Shown here in pieces: positions 1 through 9,650 of a stretch of 64,000 nucleotides of DNA (within the stretch, counting starts at the first letter, position 1; the number at the start of each line of letters is the position of its first letter). Under the pieces are notes generated by a model. It was not told where the DNA came from and did not search any database. It saw only the letters and a program-made list of their open reading frames with translations. The stretch spans positions 16,484,444 through 16,548,443 of the forward strand of contig OW203740.1 in the NCBI GenBank assembly GCA_934045075.1, written 5' to 3'. Source of the stretch: Yponomeuta sedellus (taxonomy: Eukaryota; Arthropoda; Insecta; Lepidoptera; Yponomeutidae). The position numbers and the translations under genes were made by a program.

Positions 1-52
1 TCGTTCGTTCGTTCGTTCGTTCGTTCGTTCGTTCGTTCATTCATTCATTCAT
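1..52. repeat. TTCG/TTCA microsatellite (cut by window edge)
   Basis: TTCG units switch to TTCA at about position 38 and end at 52. The same compound array occurs at 21409-21565 on the end of a LINE 3' UTR, so this one probably also marks a LINE tail lying left of the window. Confidence 0.9.
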
Positions 53-355
53 CCCGGAATGTAACCCTAAATTTGTTTTTTTTATGATTTTATCCCACCG
101 TTTTGTCGGCGTGATTAATATGTGTGCAAAATTTTTGTTTTATAGTTCACCAGGAAATCACAATATACGTTGCTTGAGCCCTTCTGTTTAACATTAGTCC
201 AGAATGCATTTAAACTTCGAGCCAAAGTATAGGAATGTAGGCTCAATTTTTTACGGAATCAGTGAGAAGCGGTTTATTGATGAAACCTACTTGGCATAAA
301 GCCTTGAGATGGATTTACGACTGGTGCAGTGACGGACGCTTGGATATTTCGGGCA
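53..355. other. No feature recognised
   Basis: AT-rich DNA without a plausible ORF, tRNA-like motif or repeat that I could match elsewhere in the window. Confidence 0.5.
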
Positions 356-369
356 AAAACCTTGAATAT

Positions 370-651
370 AAAAACTTATTTAGAGTTTTCTAAAAAATCC
401 ACCTATGCCAGGATTCGAACACGCGACCTCTGGCTATCCGTGCCAGTGCTCTTTCCAACTGAGCTAATAGGCAACTCACAATATTCTCTGTAGTACGTAC
501 GGTGAGTCGCCCATTAGCTCAGTTGGAAAGAGCGCTGGTACGGATAGCCAGAGGTCGTGATTTCGAATCCCGGCATGGGTGGAATTTTTAGCCTCTAAAT
601 AGGTTTTTAAATTGTCCTTAGCACGGGTTAGTGCATTAAAAGAAAAATAAT
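370..651 (+). mobile_element. SINE-A palindromic pair with 14-bp target duplication
   Basis: Two SINE-A copies lie head to head. The left one (370 to about 500) is reversed and starts at the 'aaaacttatttagag' boundary; the right one (about 501-651) is forward and keeps the full tail with the hairpin 'agcacgggttagtgc' and an A-rich end. Each has a tRNA-like core with D-arm 'tagctcagttgg' and a B-box-like 'ttcgaatcc'. The 14-bp direct repeat 'aaaaccttgaatat' at 356-369 and 652-665 flanks the pair as a whole, so the pair looks like one insertion. The arms differ at several sites, so the copy is old. Confidence 0.8.
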
Positions 652-655
652 AAAA

Positions 656-924
656 CCTTGAATATGTTAATGCCGACCTTGTCGTGCATGGAAAAAAGAA
701 ACGCTGAACGATGGCAATTATAGATGACCTGCGTCAGTGAGTTTTTATTTTTTTTGAACCTTTTGGATACATTCAACTGGTGCTCTTTTTAGAATGAGAT
801 GAGAAACGATGAGACAGCGTCTATGACAGCGAGGGGTCAATCAAGACCTTTTTTTTTAAAAGATCTTTATATGACCTGAATGATGGATGTGATTTGTCTT
901 TGGAGTGTACGTACTCGGTCGGTT
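656..924. other. No feature recognised
   Basis: AT-rich sequence between the SINE-A pair and a LINE tail, with no supported gene. Confidence 0.5.
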
Positions 925-1055
925 GTTAGATAGATAGATAGATAAATAGAATATTCTTTTTTGTACACAGAAATTACAGTAACATAAATTATATAAAAAG
1001 TATAGAACAAATGGCGGCCTTATTACTAAAAGCAATTTCTTCCAGACAACCATAG
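925..1055 (-). mobile_element. LINE-E 3' UTR fragment
   Basis: Read on the minus strand it runs from the 'gttgtctggaagaaattgc' motif through 'ataaggccgcc' to a polyadenylation-like 'acaaaaaagaatattct' and a CTATC tail, seen on the plus strand as TAGATAGATAG at 925. This order recurs about fourteen times in the window. It is a 5'-truncated non-LTR retrotransposon end; the LINE clade is not assigned. Confidence 0.7.
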
Positions 1056-1616
1056 AAGGAGATAAGAAAGAAATTAGAGACGGGTAGTCGGTGCAATACA
1101 GAAATATTGAAATTAGGAATTCAACGAAATTTATATAAACTTACTTAAACCACAAACATAAATAATGAAATGAATAAATAATTAAGATATACATACATAC
1201 ATACTGATAATTAAATTATATATTGGAAGGGTATATAATATAATATACCTACGTAATATTTTAAGTAACTGCATTATTTCATTACTGTTTGTTTGTGTTG
1301 TTTTTATTTTTTTTTCTCTTTTCAGTGTTCATCCAGTTTAGAAAAGAGCTTAACATACGAGTAATTGCAATTCATGTTACTTGTTTGTTTACCACACATG
1401 TATTTGTCATTGTGCATATTGTATTCTAATACTTTTATATTGTAAACTGTAGAAAACGCTGCTGGTTATACATGTAACTAACTTTATTACTAACTTTAAG
1501 TTACGCAAATGTTTTTTGTTTAACTGTTTGTTTTCTCTAATAAAATAAAAAAATCCTGATCCAAAATACATAACTCGTATAACTAGTTTGATTTTCACAA
1601 TAATCGCTTCAAATTT
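1056..1616. other. AT-rich spacer
   Basis: Low-complexity AT-rich DNA with short TACATACA runs. No ORF or repeat family that I can name. Confidence 0.5.
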
Positions 1617-1811
1617 GATTAAATTTGAGTGTTTTCGACACTTCCTATAGAAGGTTGTCAATTCTATGCATATCAAGTATAGCGTATAAACACAAATACA
1701 TTCAGAATGAGGTCATTTGTGCAAATCATCTACGGTGCACAACACAGAAATACATTTAGACTTAGATCATTTGTGCAAATAATGCACGGCGCACAAACAT
1801 AGAAATACAAG

Positions 1812-3891
1812 GAGAATGACACAAATTTTGCAAAATCATGTACGAAGCACAACAAAGAAATACATCCAGAACGAGGCCAATTGTGCACATCATGTTCGGA
1901 TCACAAACATAGAAATACATCCAGAACGAGGCCAAATGTGCAAATCATGTACGGAGCACAACACAGAAATACATCCAGAACGAGGCCAATTGTGTAAATC
2001 ATGTACGGAGCACAACACAGAAATACATCCAGAACGAGGCCAATTGTGCAAATCATGTACGGAGCACAACACAGAAATACATCCAGAACGAGGCCAATAG
2101 TGCAAATCATGTACGGATCACAACACAGAAATACATCAAGAACGAGGTCAATTGTGAAAATCATGTACGGCGCACAAAACATAAATACATCCAGACTGAG
2201 GCCAATTTATTGTACAAATCATGAACAAAGCACAAACATAGAAATACATCGAGAATGAGACAAATTGTGCAAAATCATGTACGAAGCACAACAAAGAAAT
2301 AGATCCAGAACGAGGCCAATTGTGCAAATCATGTTCGGATCACAAACATAGAAATACATCCAGAACGAGGCCAAATGTGCAAATCATGTACGGAGCACAA
2401 CAGAGAGATACATCCAGAACGAGGCCAATTGTGTAAATCATGTACGGAGCACAACACAGAAATACATCCAGAACGAGGCCAATAGTGCAAATCATGTACG
2501 GAGCACAACACAGAAATACATCCAGAACGAGGCCAATTGTGTAAATCATGTACGGAGCACAACACAGAAATACATCCAGAACGAGGCCAATTGTGCAAAT
2601 CATGTACGAAGCACAACACAGAAATACATCCAGAACGAGGCCAATAGTGCAAATCATGTACGGATCACAACACAGAAATACATCAAGAACGAGGTCAATT
2701 GTGAAAATCATGTACGGCGCACAAAACATAAATACATCCAGACTGAGGCCAATTTATTGTACAAATCATGAACAAAGCACAAACATAGAAATACATCGAG
2801 AATGAGACAAATTGTGCAAAATCATGTACGAAGCACAACAAAGAAATAGATCCAGAACGAGGCCAATTGTGCAAATCATGTTCGGATCACAAACATAGAA
2901 ATACATCCAGAACGAGGCCAAATGTGCAAATCATGTACGGAGCACAACAGAGAGATACATCCAGAACGAGGCCAATTGTGTAAATCATGTACGGAGCACA
3001 ACACAGAAATACATCCAGAACGAGGCCAATTGTGCAAATCATGTACGGAGCACAACACAGAAATACATCCAGAACGAGGCCAATAGTGCAAATCATGTAC
3101 GGAGCACAACACAGAAATACATCCAGAACGAGGCCAATAGTGCAAATCATGTACGGAGCACAACACAGAAATACATCCAGAACGAGGCCAATTGTGTAAA
3201 TCATGTACGGAGCACAACACAGAAATACATCCAGAACGAGGCCAATTGTGCAAATCATGTACGGAGCACAACACAGAAATACATCCAGAACGAGGCCAAT
3301 AGTGCAAATCATGTACGGATCACAACACAGAAATACATCAAGAACGAGGTCAATTGTGAAAATCATGTACGGCGCACAACACATAAATACATCCAGACTG
3401 AGGCCAATTTATTGTACAAATCATGAACAAAGCACAAACATAGAAACACATCGAGAATGAGACAAATTGTGCAAAATCATGTACGAAGCACAACAAAGAA
3501 ATTCATCCAGAACGAGGCCAATTGTGCAAATCATGTACGAATCACAAACATAGAAATACATCCAGAACGAGGCCAAATGTGCAAATCATGTACGGAGCAC
3601 AACAGAGAGATACATCCAGAACGAGGCCAATTGTGTAAATCATGTACGGAGCACAACACAGAAATACATCCAGAACAAGGCCAATTGTGCAAATCATGTA
3701 CGGAGCACAACACAGAAATACATCCAGAACGAGGCCAATAGTGCAAATCATGTACGGAGCACAACACAGAAATACATCAAGAACGAGGTCAATTGTGAAA
3801 ATCATGTACGGCGCACAACACATAAATAGATCCAGACTGAGGCCAATTTATTGTGCAAATCATGAACATGGCACAAACATAGAAATACATC
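1812..3891. repeat. 54-bp minisatellite with four higher-order blocks
   Basis: About 38 tandem copies of a 54-bp unit built around 'atgtacggagcacaacacag' and 'aatacatccagaacgaggcc'. A variant unit starting 'gagaat' marks block starts at 1812, 2251, 2798 and 3453. The resulting blocks are 439, 547, 655 and 439 bp, so lengths differ by exactly 108 bp, two units. Open frames run through the array on both strands only because 54 is a multiple of 3; they are not genes. Confidence 0.92.
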
Positions 3892-4434
3892 CTTTCTGAG
3901 GATGCTATGTGTCCGAATCAACTTCTTCGTCTTCCACTTGTCATCAAATCCACAATCTGCATTTTGGCTACCAAGCGCGTTAACCGCTACACCACTAACG
4001 CAGTAAAGAATTTGAGGAGCACTGCTCAATATTTTGCAACCGTCTTCGTAACTCCCCTTTAGACAAATTTTAGTCACAAATCTGGCGCAAATTGGCCCTT
4101 TGCTATTAGGCTTTTGTTCTAAATTCCCTCCAATTTATTGCGAAGACGCTACATAAAACGCAGGCCTTTACGTCTACTGCGGGCTATTAAAGCTGTGCCT
4201 GGCTAATAGCTTTCGCAAGACTAAATGGGTGAGGTGACCTCTCAAATAAAACTACATTATTATTGCCTCAAAGATTATCTTACGCTATTCACATAATCTC
4301 GTTTTATCTTTTTCCTTATTTCTAAAACTAGTTTTCGAGCAGCGCCCGCCTCTGTTGCAAAATTCTCCACTAGGTTGAGTGACGTGGGCTTCTGCTTTTT
4401 AAGCCACTTTAGCTGTCATAATATTTCAGGCTGG
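3892..4434. other. Unique interior of the foldback-like element
   Basis: Non-tandem DNA. On the minus strand, 3966-4005 reads like the 5' half of a tRNA (gttagtggtgtagcggttaa), a probable remnant of a tRNA-headed SINE. No ORF worth calling. Confidence 0.4.
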
Positions 4435-4640
4435 CAATTGGTCTCATTTTCGATGTATTTCTGTATTTGTGCGCCGTGCAACATTTGCACAAACGATCTA
4501 AGTCTGGATGTATTTCTGTGTTGTGTGCCGTACATGATTTGCACAAATGACCTCATTCTGAATGTATTTGTGTATTTTTACGCATGCATAGAATAAACAA
4601 TATTTTATAGAAAGTGTCGAAAAACCTCAAATCTTTAATC

Positions 4641-4963
4641 GTAAGCCCTGAAAGTAGCTGTCAAATCTTAACGTTTCCGAAGCATAAAATGTAAACATTT
4701 TGAATCGTTAAGATTAACCTATCACAGATTGACAGTTACATATTAGGGAGGGCACTGATTGTGATGTGTGAATGTGATTGTGATCAGTCAGTTCGCCTTT
4801 CAAATTTCTGTATAAGGTCACGACTAAATACTGTTTTAATTATACTAAAAAGATGTAAATTCTCGTTTTACACGCTATACCAATTTCGCAATCTTCAGCA
4901 AATCAATGCGCCGTTTTTTTGTGTTTTTTCGATTTATAATTAACAAATACAGTTTTAGGGTTG
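4641..4963. other. No feature recognised
   Basis: AT-rich flank of the foldback-like element. Nothing supported. Confidence 0.5.
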
Positions 4964-5035
4964 CCCCGTTCTAGCGGTGTCACATCTGATTACAATCCAG
5001 GAGGTTGTGGGTTTGATTCCCACTGTCCCCCAGTG
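4964..5035 (+). mobile_element. Degenerate tRNA-headed SINE fragment
   Basis: 'tctagcggtgtcacatctg' resembles a D arm and 'gtgggtttgattcccac' a T arm with a 5-bp stem. The core is not a functional tRNA: the acceptor stem does not pair. No 3' tail can be assigned. Confidence 0.4.
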
Positions 5036-5429
5036 TAAATTTTTACAAATCTTCCAGACACGCACATGAACTCACCCTGGGTATGTTACCATATTTGTGA
5101 TCTTGTCTAGTTACCAAGATAATTATCACAAGGCATCTTAGTATAGAACCAGCCTGGTAAGTACGACGCGACTTTCCAGTGCATTAATAGTCAATTTCTT
5201 ATAATCGATCGCCATAAAATCGTCACTCGTGCCATCGTGAGACTGAGGTCAGTAATCTCCTATTTTGCAGTCTGTCAAAAGGGCAACCGTCACCTCCTAA
5301 GGTGACATGACAAATGACGCAAACAACGCCCCCATCATTCACTGCTGACCCTACCGGATTTGGCGAACAAAAAATGGTCCTGCAGGCCTGATTAACGAAA
5401 TTACCCGAAAAAGGTACATCCCATTTCTG

Positions 5430-5812
5430 AAGCGCTCGTGGCCTAGTAAAACCGTGTGATTGGATTCAATCACTTGGCTGATTATCCATCAATCACTTGT
5501 TAGCAACAACAGGCGCGGTCAGGTGCAGGATAGGTGTGACTACCGCTAGTGGCATTTTGTCCGAGTGCTTCCGTGTTTCGCAAGGCACGCTTAGCCGTTG
5601 GTGCCGGCTGTCATGTAATAGCAGTCGTTAAACCATGTCAGAAACCTTATGTGCGGCTTGATAACTTCTGACAGTAAGCCCCGCCACTGTCTTACAACCC
5701 TCCACTAACCGGGACTTGGCCCCCGTGGTGGAGTTTGGCCTAACCTTAATGCGATGCAGGATGAGTCCCGTGCCCCAGCAGTAGGGACATAGAAAGGGTT
5801 GATATTGATATT
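5430..5812 (+). mobile_element. SINE-5S, near full length
   Basis: The family starts 'aagcgctcgtggcctag'. Its head carries the internal 5S rRNA promoter-like block, here mutated around 'ttagcaacaacaggcgcgg' and 'ggataggtgtgac'. A conserved body follows ('gcaaggcacgcttagccg', 'atgtaatagcagtcgttaa') and then a 3' end with 'cttggcccccgtggtggag', 'ccccagcagtagggacata' and a 'gttgatattgata' tail. It would be transcribed by RNA polymerase III if active, which is inference from the head. Confidence 0.75.
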
Positions 5813-5950
5813 TTTTTAAGGCGCTCGGCCACGCTAACCAATGGGAAAATAATCATGTCTTCTTTTATAACGCGCCTTTGGAAAAAGTGAACATCACATA
5901 TCTCAATGAATATAGTAGCACTTTTTTGTGTACTGACAAGAACCTAGGTA
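5813..5950. other. Spacer with target duplication
   Basis: 'acaagaacctaggta' at 5936-5950 pairs with 'acaagaatctaggta' at 6214-6228. This gives a 15-bp, one-mismatch duplication around the RTE-2 insertion. Confidence 0.55.
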
Positions 5951-6213
5951 GAGGAATACATACATAACCTCACTCCTGTATTCCAGAGGGGTAGGCAGAG
6001 ACCAGGAACTGCCACTTGCCACGATCCTGACAGATCACCTTCGCTTCATCAACGTTCATAAGTCGTTGCATGCACGCACACCGGTTCCGGGTACTTTTTA
6101 TCTTTCCTTTTGCTAATACATCCCCTATCTGATCGATGTATGTCCGCCTGGGACGACCCTTACCAACCCTTCCACTCACATTCGCAATATATAATTGTTT
6201 CGTCATTCTTTCT
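5951..6213 (-). mobile_element. RTE-2 LINE, 5'-truncated 3' end
   Basis: The minus strand encodes a C-terminal peptide with the motifs RPRRTYIDQIGDVL, STRNRCACMQRLMNV and a terminal SAYPSG, followed by a short 3' UTR ending in TATGTATGTATTC. The same C-terminus recurs at 31312, 48805, 51293 and 55784. I recognise it as a common lepidopteran LINE C-terminus. The RTE assignment is from memory of the family and is not certain. A 15-bp imperfect target duplication flanks the copy. Confidence 0.7.
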
Positions 6214-6434
6214 ACAAGAATCTAGGTACAAGAATCTAGGACTTTAAAGCAGTTCTGCTAAAACGAACGTTTTTAGCGCATAAAGATTAAAGTCTTAGGT
6301 TGTTGATCGTTGGTTCTAACAGTAATTATAACAGTTGTTAAGATTTATGATATTTTTAGATAAGATTTGATTAGAACTCTTTATTGTACACACCACAAAG
6401 CAAAATACGTAAAAAGGCTGAAATATCTAAGTAA
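6214..6434. other. No feature recognised
   Basis: AT-rich, with a short reversed LINE-E tail fragment (ctctttattgtacacacc) at about 6378-6395. Confidence 0.45.
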
Positions 6435-6650
6435 GACGACCTCTGTGGCGTAGCGGTCGCGCATCTGTATACCATGCAAGAGGTCCCTGGTTCGGATCCC
6501 GGCTGAGGACAAAAAAAAACCCAGATCTTGGATGTTTACATGTTTGTGATGTCGTTGTTTCTGGTTTCCACGACACAGGGTATCCTAGTGTGGGGCCAGA
6601 AGTTATGTATGTGCCTGTATGTAAATGTTATATAAATAATAATATTATGT
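6435..6650 (+). mobile_element. SINE-B, near full length
   Basis: The tRNA-like head runs from 'gacctctgtggcgtagcggt' to 'ggttcggatcccggctgag', with A-box and B-box-like segments. An A-run follows, then the diagnostic body 'acccagatcttggatgttta', 'gtttctggtttccacgaca' and 'tatcctagtgtggggccaga', and a 'gtatgtaaatgttat' tail. Pol III transcription is inferred from the head. Confidence 0.85.
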
Positions 6651-6654
6651 TATG

Positions 6655-6716
6655 TTATTGCCGTATACAATTGGCGGTCTTATCGCTAAAAGATATCTTT
6701 TCTAGACAACCTTGAT
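6655..6716 (-). mobile_element. LINE-E tail fragment
   Basis: Short reversed piece with 'caattggcggtcttatcgc' and 'ctagacaacctt', the same motifs as the copy at 925-1055. It abuts the SINE-B tail. Confidence 0.6.
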
Positions 6717-7093
6717 GTTCACTTTCAGAAAAAAACGCATTATGAAACCATTTATGATTTTTATTCCATTTGCGGCGCTAATTAGCCCCGCGTAGCGCCT
6801 TAGTAAGGCATGGGTAGTATGATTTTTTTTTATTGGTTTTGGACTCTATTTCAAGGTGATAAAATTCAATTTAACGTGGGGACTATTTTCCCCTTGCCTC
6901 CTTAAGTGGTCAGTTGATAAGAGTGGGCTTTCAGGATATTAGTAAAAATTACACAATCACTTTTAAATCATTAATATTCTTTATCATAATTAATGTTCTT
7001 ACTTTAATACAACTCGCAGTCAAATTTAATTATAAATCTGAATCAAATTACGTAATGAGTAAATTTGAAATTGTGAATTTCACTACCTGCTAA

Positions 7094-7185
7094 TGTTGTC
7101 TCCAAAACTTAGGTTAGTTGATAGAAAACACTAATTAGCATTAAGCTCGCCTCTGTTCCAAATTTCTATGCAATAAATAGCTTAA
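7094..7185 (+). mobile_element. LINE 3' UTR fragment of the 'aagctcgcct' type
   Basis: Holds 'ggttagttgatagaaaacac' and 'attaagctcgcctctgt', matching 21290-21390 and 23060-23130. A decayed LINE 3' end. Confidence 0.45.
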
Positions 7186-7208
7186 ATAATAATTAGTTTT
7201 AAAATTGT

Positions 7209-7492
7209 GTCTTCTTCTTCAGGCTATATTATGTAGTCCACTGCTGGACATAGCCCTCCCCTAATGAGCGCCATAGCGCCCTGTCTTCAGCTTGCCGCAT
7301 CCAGCATCTACTGGCAGTTTTCCCCGATCGTCATCCCACCTGGTCGGAGGGCGTCCTACACTACGTTTGCCGAGTCGCGGTCTCCACTCAAGAACACGTT
7401 TACTCCAACAGTTGTCGATTCTTTGCGAGATATGGCCAGCCCACTGCCACTTCAGCTTGCTGATTCTCTGAGCTATGTCGATAACTTTGGTA
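7209..7492 (-). mobile_element. RTE-1 LINE, 5'-truncated, frameshifted C-terminus
   Basis: On the minus strand it encodes KLKWQWAGHI, VLEWRPRLGKRSVGRPPTRW and then a shifted frame that still reads as the family's CWMRQAED...ALWR region. It ends in a 3' UTR with 'gtccagcagtggactacat' and a GAAGAA tail. The 8-bp direct repeat 'aaaattgt' at 7201-7208 and 7493-7500 flanks it. The truncation is typical of target-primed reverse transcription. Confidence 0.8.
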
Positions 7493-7654
7493 AAAATTGT
7501 ATGAAAAATTAAAATATAGCTGTAGGATTGGTTAAGAGTTAAGTTTAATACAGATGTTTTCATGATCGGTTCATGGTTTCGTGGCTTAACGAATACTATT
7601 AGTTTAATTATTAGGTTATTTTCATGATTTCTACAAGGTGACTGGAATAAAATA

Positions 7655-7870
7655 ATAGTATTTTTTTTTCATATAACATTTGCAAGTTATAGTAGCAATA
7701 CCACTCGTAAACTGTGAAGGAAAACATCGTGAGGAAACCTGAGTCTCTGAGGTGTTCCAACACCTCAACGCTTGAAGTTGCCAACCCGCGGTGGGAAGTG
7801 TGGTAATTGCGCCCATATTTTCTCTCTAAGAGAAGGCCTGTGCCCTGAAGTGGGTCGTTTATAGGCTACT
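7655..7870 (-). mobile_element. SINE-F copy
   Basis: Contains 'tagtagcaataccactcg', 'ggaaaacatcgtgaggaaa', 'ctgaggtgttccaacacct' and 'agagaaggcctgtgccctg'. These motifs recur at 14805, 21870, 22555, 43525, 46640, 50345 and 62395. The tRNA-like head is missing here. Orientation is assumed from copies that keep the head. Confidence 0.6.
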
Positions 7871-8215
7871 TAAACTTAGTGAAACTGTAAAAGTCAGCCC
7901 ATACTACCATTGTACGTCAAAGCTTGTTTGTGACCGCCTAATCATGTGAGAAAAATCTTTTTACAACTTTGTTTATTCGTCAGTATACTTTTAATAGCCC
8001 ATAGACCAAAGGGAAGGGGGAGATATGAAGTTTTTATGTCATTGATCACCCTGGTCTGTGTTACACATTTGGCGAACGTTCGCGATGCGAGATATAACAA
8101 AACTTTTGACCCACATTTTATCTTATTTTATCCACATTTTATCAAAGTCGATTGTGTCCCACTGCTGGGCCTACATAAAAAAATGGTAAAGTCAAGTGCA
8201 CTTACATTATATAAC
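7871..8215. other. No supported gene; short SINE-F remnant
   Basis: 'gtcccactgctgggcctac' near 8156 is a SINE-F remnant. The 90-codon open frame over this stretch has no recognisable domain. Confidence 0.45.
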
Positions 8216-8256
8216 TAGCTGACCCAGCAAACTTCATACCGCCTAACAGTCAGTTT
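8216..8256 (+). mobile_element. X repeat, left part (split by LINE insertion)
   Basis: 'tagctgacccagcaaactt' and 'accgcctaacagtc' are the start of the X repeat. The remainder resumes at about 9150 after a LINE. X also occurs at 9307, 9459, 36485, 47813 and 59455. Confidence 0.7.
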
Positions 8257-8743
8257 CTGTAGGGAAACAGTACGGATGCTCCGGAACTTCTTACGCAGCA
8301 AAAAAAACTTGTCAGAATTATAGCAAATATAAGTAAAACAGATAGCTGCAAACCCTATGTCCAAAAGTACGATATACTCACGGTGCCTTCATTATATATA
8401 TATATATATTAGAAATATGCAAATTTGTAAGAAAATATCCCGAATTATATACAAGAAGACAAGAATAGGCCAAATAGGCCATTAAAACAATACATAACAA
8501 TAAATTAATTACACTATTTTTATTTTTAATGCACTAACCCGTGCTAAGGATTTTAGCCTCTAAATAGGTTTTTAAATAAATTAATTTTACCCAACTCAAG
8601 AATGAAGCTTCACTCTACCAGCGCATTGTCAGCGTCAATAAAAATCTTTAATAAGCTGCCAAACTACCTTAAAGAAATCCACAATGATAAACAATTCAAT
8701 CAGGCACTAAAAAGAACTAATCACAAGATGTTATTATAAAAAA
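8257..8743 (+). pseudogene. LINE reverse transcriptase C-terminus, disrupted
   Basis: The frame from about 8260 reads NSTDAPELL, QQKKLVRIIANISKTDSC, KPYVQKYDILTVPSLYI and KFVRKYPELYTRR, then meets two stop codons at about 8463 and 8472. After the SINE-A insert at 8511-8574 the frame continues as LILPNSRMKLH and FNKLPNYLKEI and ends at 8736-8743. This is the order seen at the C-terminus of CR1/Jockey-type LINE proteins. The polymerase catalytic region is absent. Confidence 0.7.
8511..8574 (-). mobile_element. SINE-A foldback deletion derivative, 64 bp
   Basis: Joins the reversed 3' tail ('ctatttttatttttaatgc', 'actaacccgtgctaag') directly to the opposite terminus 'tagcctctaaataggtttt'. The whole tRNA-like core is gone. 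An exact 12-bp duplication 'aataaattaatt' lies at 8499-8510 and 8575-8586. It shares both ends with the copies at 10687, 35511, 42776 and 58242. Confidence 0.85.
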
Positions 8744-9149
8744 AGGAATACCTAGAAGATAACACATTCAACTAATCTACAAAAGAAGTAAAATTAATAC
8801 AGATTAATCTTAATTGCAATAGAAATTTATTGGTAATGAACAAGAAATGATTTAATAATTGTATAAGTAAATTGAGTTATCGATAAAAAAAAAAATTGTA
8901 ATGACATTTTATAAAATGACTTTAATAGAATTATTAAGAAGCATGTGTAATATTAAAATAATAATGTTTGATAAAATTCAATGATAATAGTACAATATAA
9001 TTAGAATTAAAATGTCATAGGCCTAGTTTATAAGGGCCTTCTATAATTTATAATATTGTGTGCCCTACAGGGTCCACAAAGAACCATATTTTAAGTTATG
9101 TCATCTGTATATACTTGTGGAATGCAATAAATTATTGAGTATTGAGTTT

Positions 9150-9530
9150 TATTGAGTATGGAATCGTTATTTTTTTTATTTTTCTGTCCGTAAGACCATC
9201 CTCGTACTTCAAGGAATATTAAAAAAAAAGAACAAGCGAAATTGGTTTAGCTGCTTTCGAGACTTGCGCTTAACGCACCAACAAAATCAGCGATTCATTT
9301 TTATATTATAGCAGACCCAGCAACAGTCGAATCTTTAAGTTTTTTTTTTCTCTACGTAAGAACCATCCTCGTACTTCAAGGAATATTCTGAAAAAATAAT
9401 AAGCGAAATCGGTTCAGCTGCTCTCAACAACACATTCAGCGATTCATTTTTAACGTACTAGCTGACCCAGCAAACTTCGTACCGCCTAACAGTCGAATCT
9501 TTAGTTTATTTTTTTTTCTCTCCGTAAGAA
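9150..9530 (+). repeat. Three X repeats in a row
   Basis: The rest of the split copy (9150-9306) is followed by a second copy (9307-9458) and a third, broken one (9459-9530). Shared text includes 'ccatcctcgtacttcaagg', 'gcgaaatcggttcagctgc' and 'cagcgattcatttttatat'. The third copy is cut at 9530 by a SINE-5S 3' end. Confidence 0.75.
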
Positions 9531-9650
9531 GTGGTGGAGTATGGCCTAGCCTTCCTGCGATGCAGGGAGAGACCCGTGCCCGTTGGGGCATAATTTGCTA
9601 CCCGCGTATGTCCCCACTGTTGAGTGGGGACATACGCGGGTTGATAACGA
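9531..9650 (+). mobile_element. SINE-5S 3' end with a 19-bp palindrome
   Basis: 'gtggtggagtatggcctag' and 'agacccgtgcccgttgggg' identify the family. The expected tail is replaced by a perfect inverted repeat: 'acccgcgtatgtccccact' at 9600-9618 and its complement at 9623-9641, with a 4-base loop. The 5S-like head is absent. Confidence 0.75.

Larger units (their letters stand above)
1617..4640. mobile_element. Foldback-like element enclosing a minisatellite
   Basis: The left arm (about 1617-1820) matches the reverse complement of the right arm (about 4435-4640). Shared blocks include 'ttttcgacact', 'attctatgcat', 'caaatacattcagaatgagg' and 'tcatttgtgcaaatcat', in the same order. Between the arms lie the 54-bp minisatellite and about 550 bp of non-repeated DNA (3892-4434). 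Inverted ends around tandem subrepeats are the layout of foldback transposons. I could not find a clean target-site duplication, and no transposase is present. Confidence 0.6.
8257..9149 (+). mobile_element. 5'-truncated LINE inserted in the X repeat
   Basis: Carries a reverse-transcriptase C-terminus followed by about 400 bp of 3' UTR with 'gtgtgccctacagggtcca' and 'gtggaatgcaataaattat', ending in a TTGAGTA tail. This is a CR1/Jockey-like layout; the clade is not settled. It interrupts an X repeat and is itself interrupted by a 64-bp SINE-A, making a three-level nest. Confidence 0.75.

Noticed and set aside
507..582. Functional tRNA gene (and similar cores at 11266, 45230, 33652, 44534)
   Set aside because: The cores repeat with family-specific tails and target duplications, and position 33 and T-stem pairs are off, so they are SINE heads.
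1812..3891. CRISPR array
   Set aside because: The repeats are directly contiguous 54-bp units without unique spacers, and the context is a eukaryotic genome.
1816..3899. Long open frames of 70-165 codons across the tandem array on both strands
   Set aside because: The 54-bp unit is a multiple of three, so frames stay open in several phases; the repetitive peptides follow from the satellite.
7946..8218. 90-codon ORF
   Set aside because: It overlaps a SINE-F remnant and has no domain.
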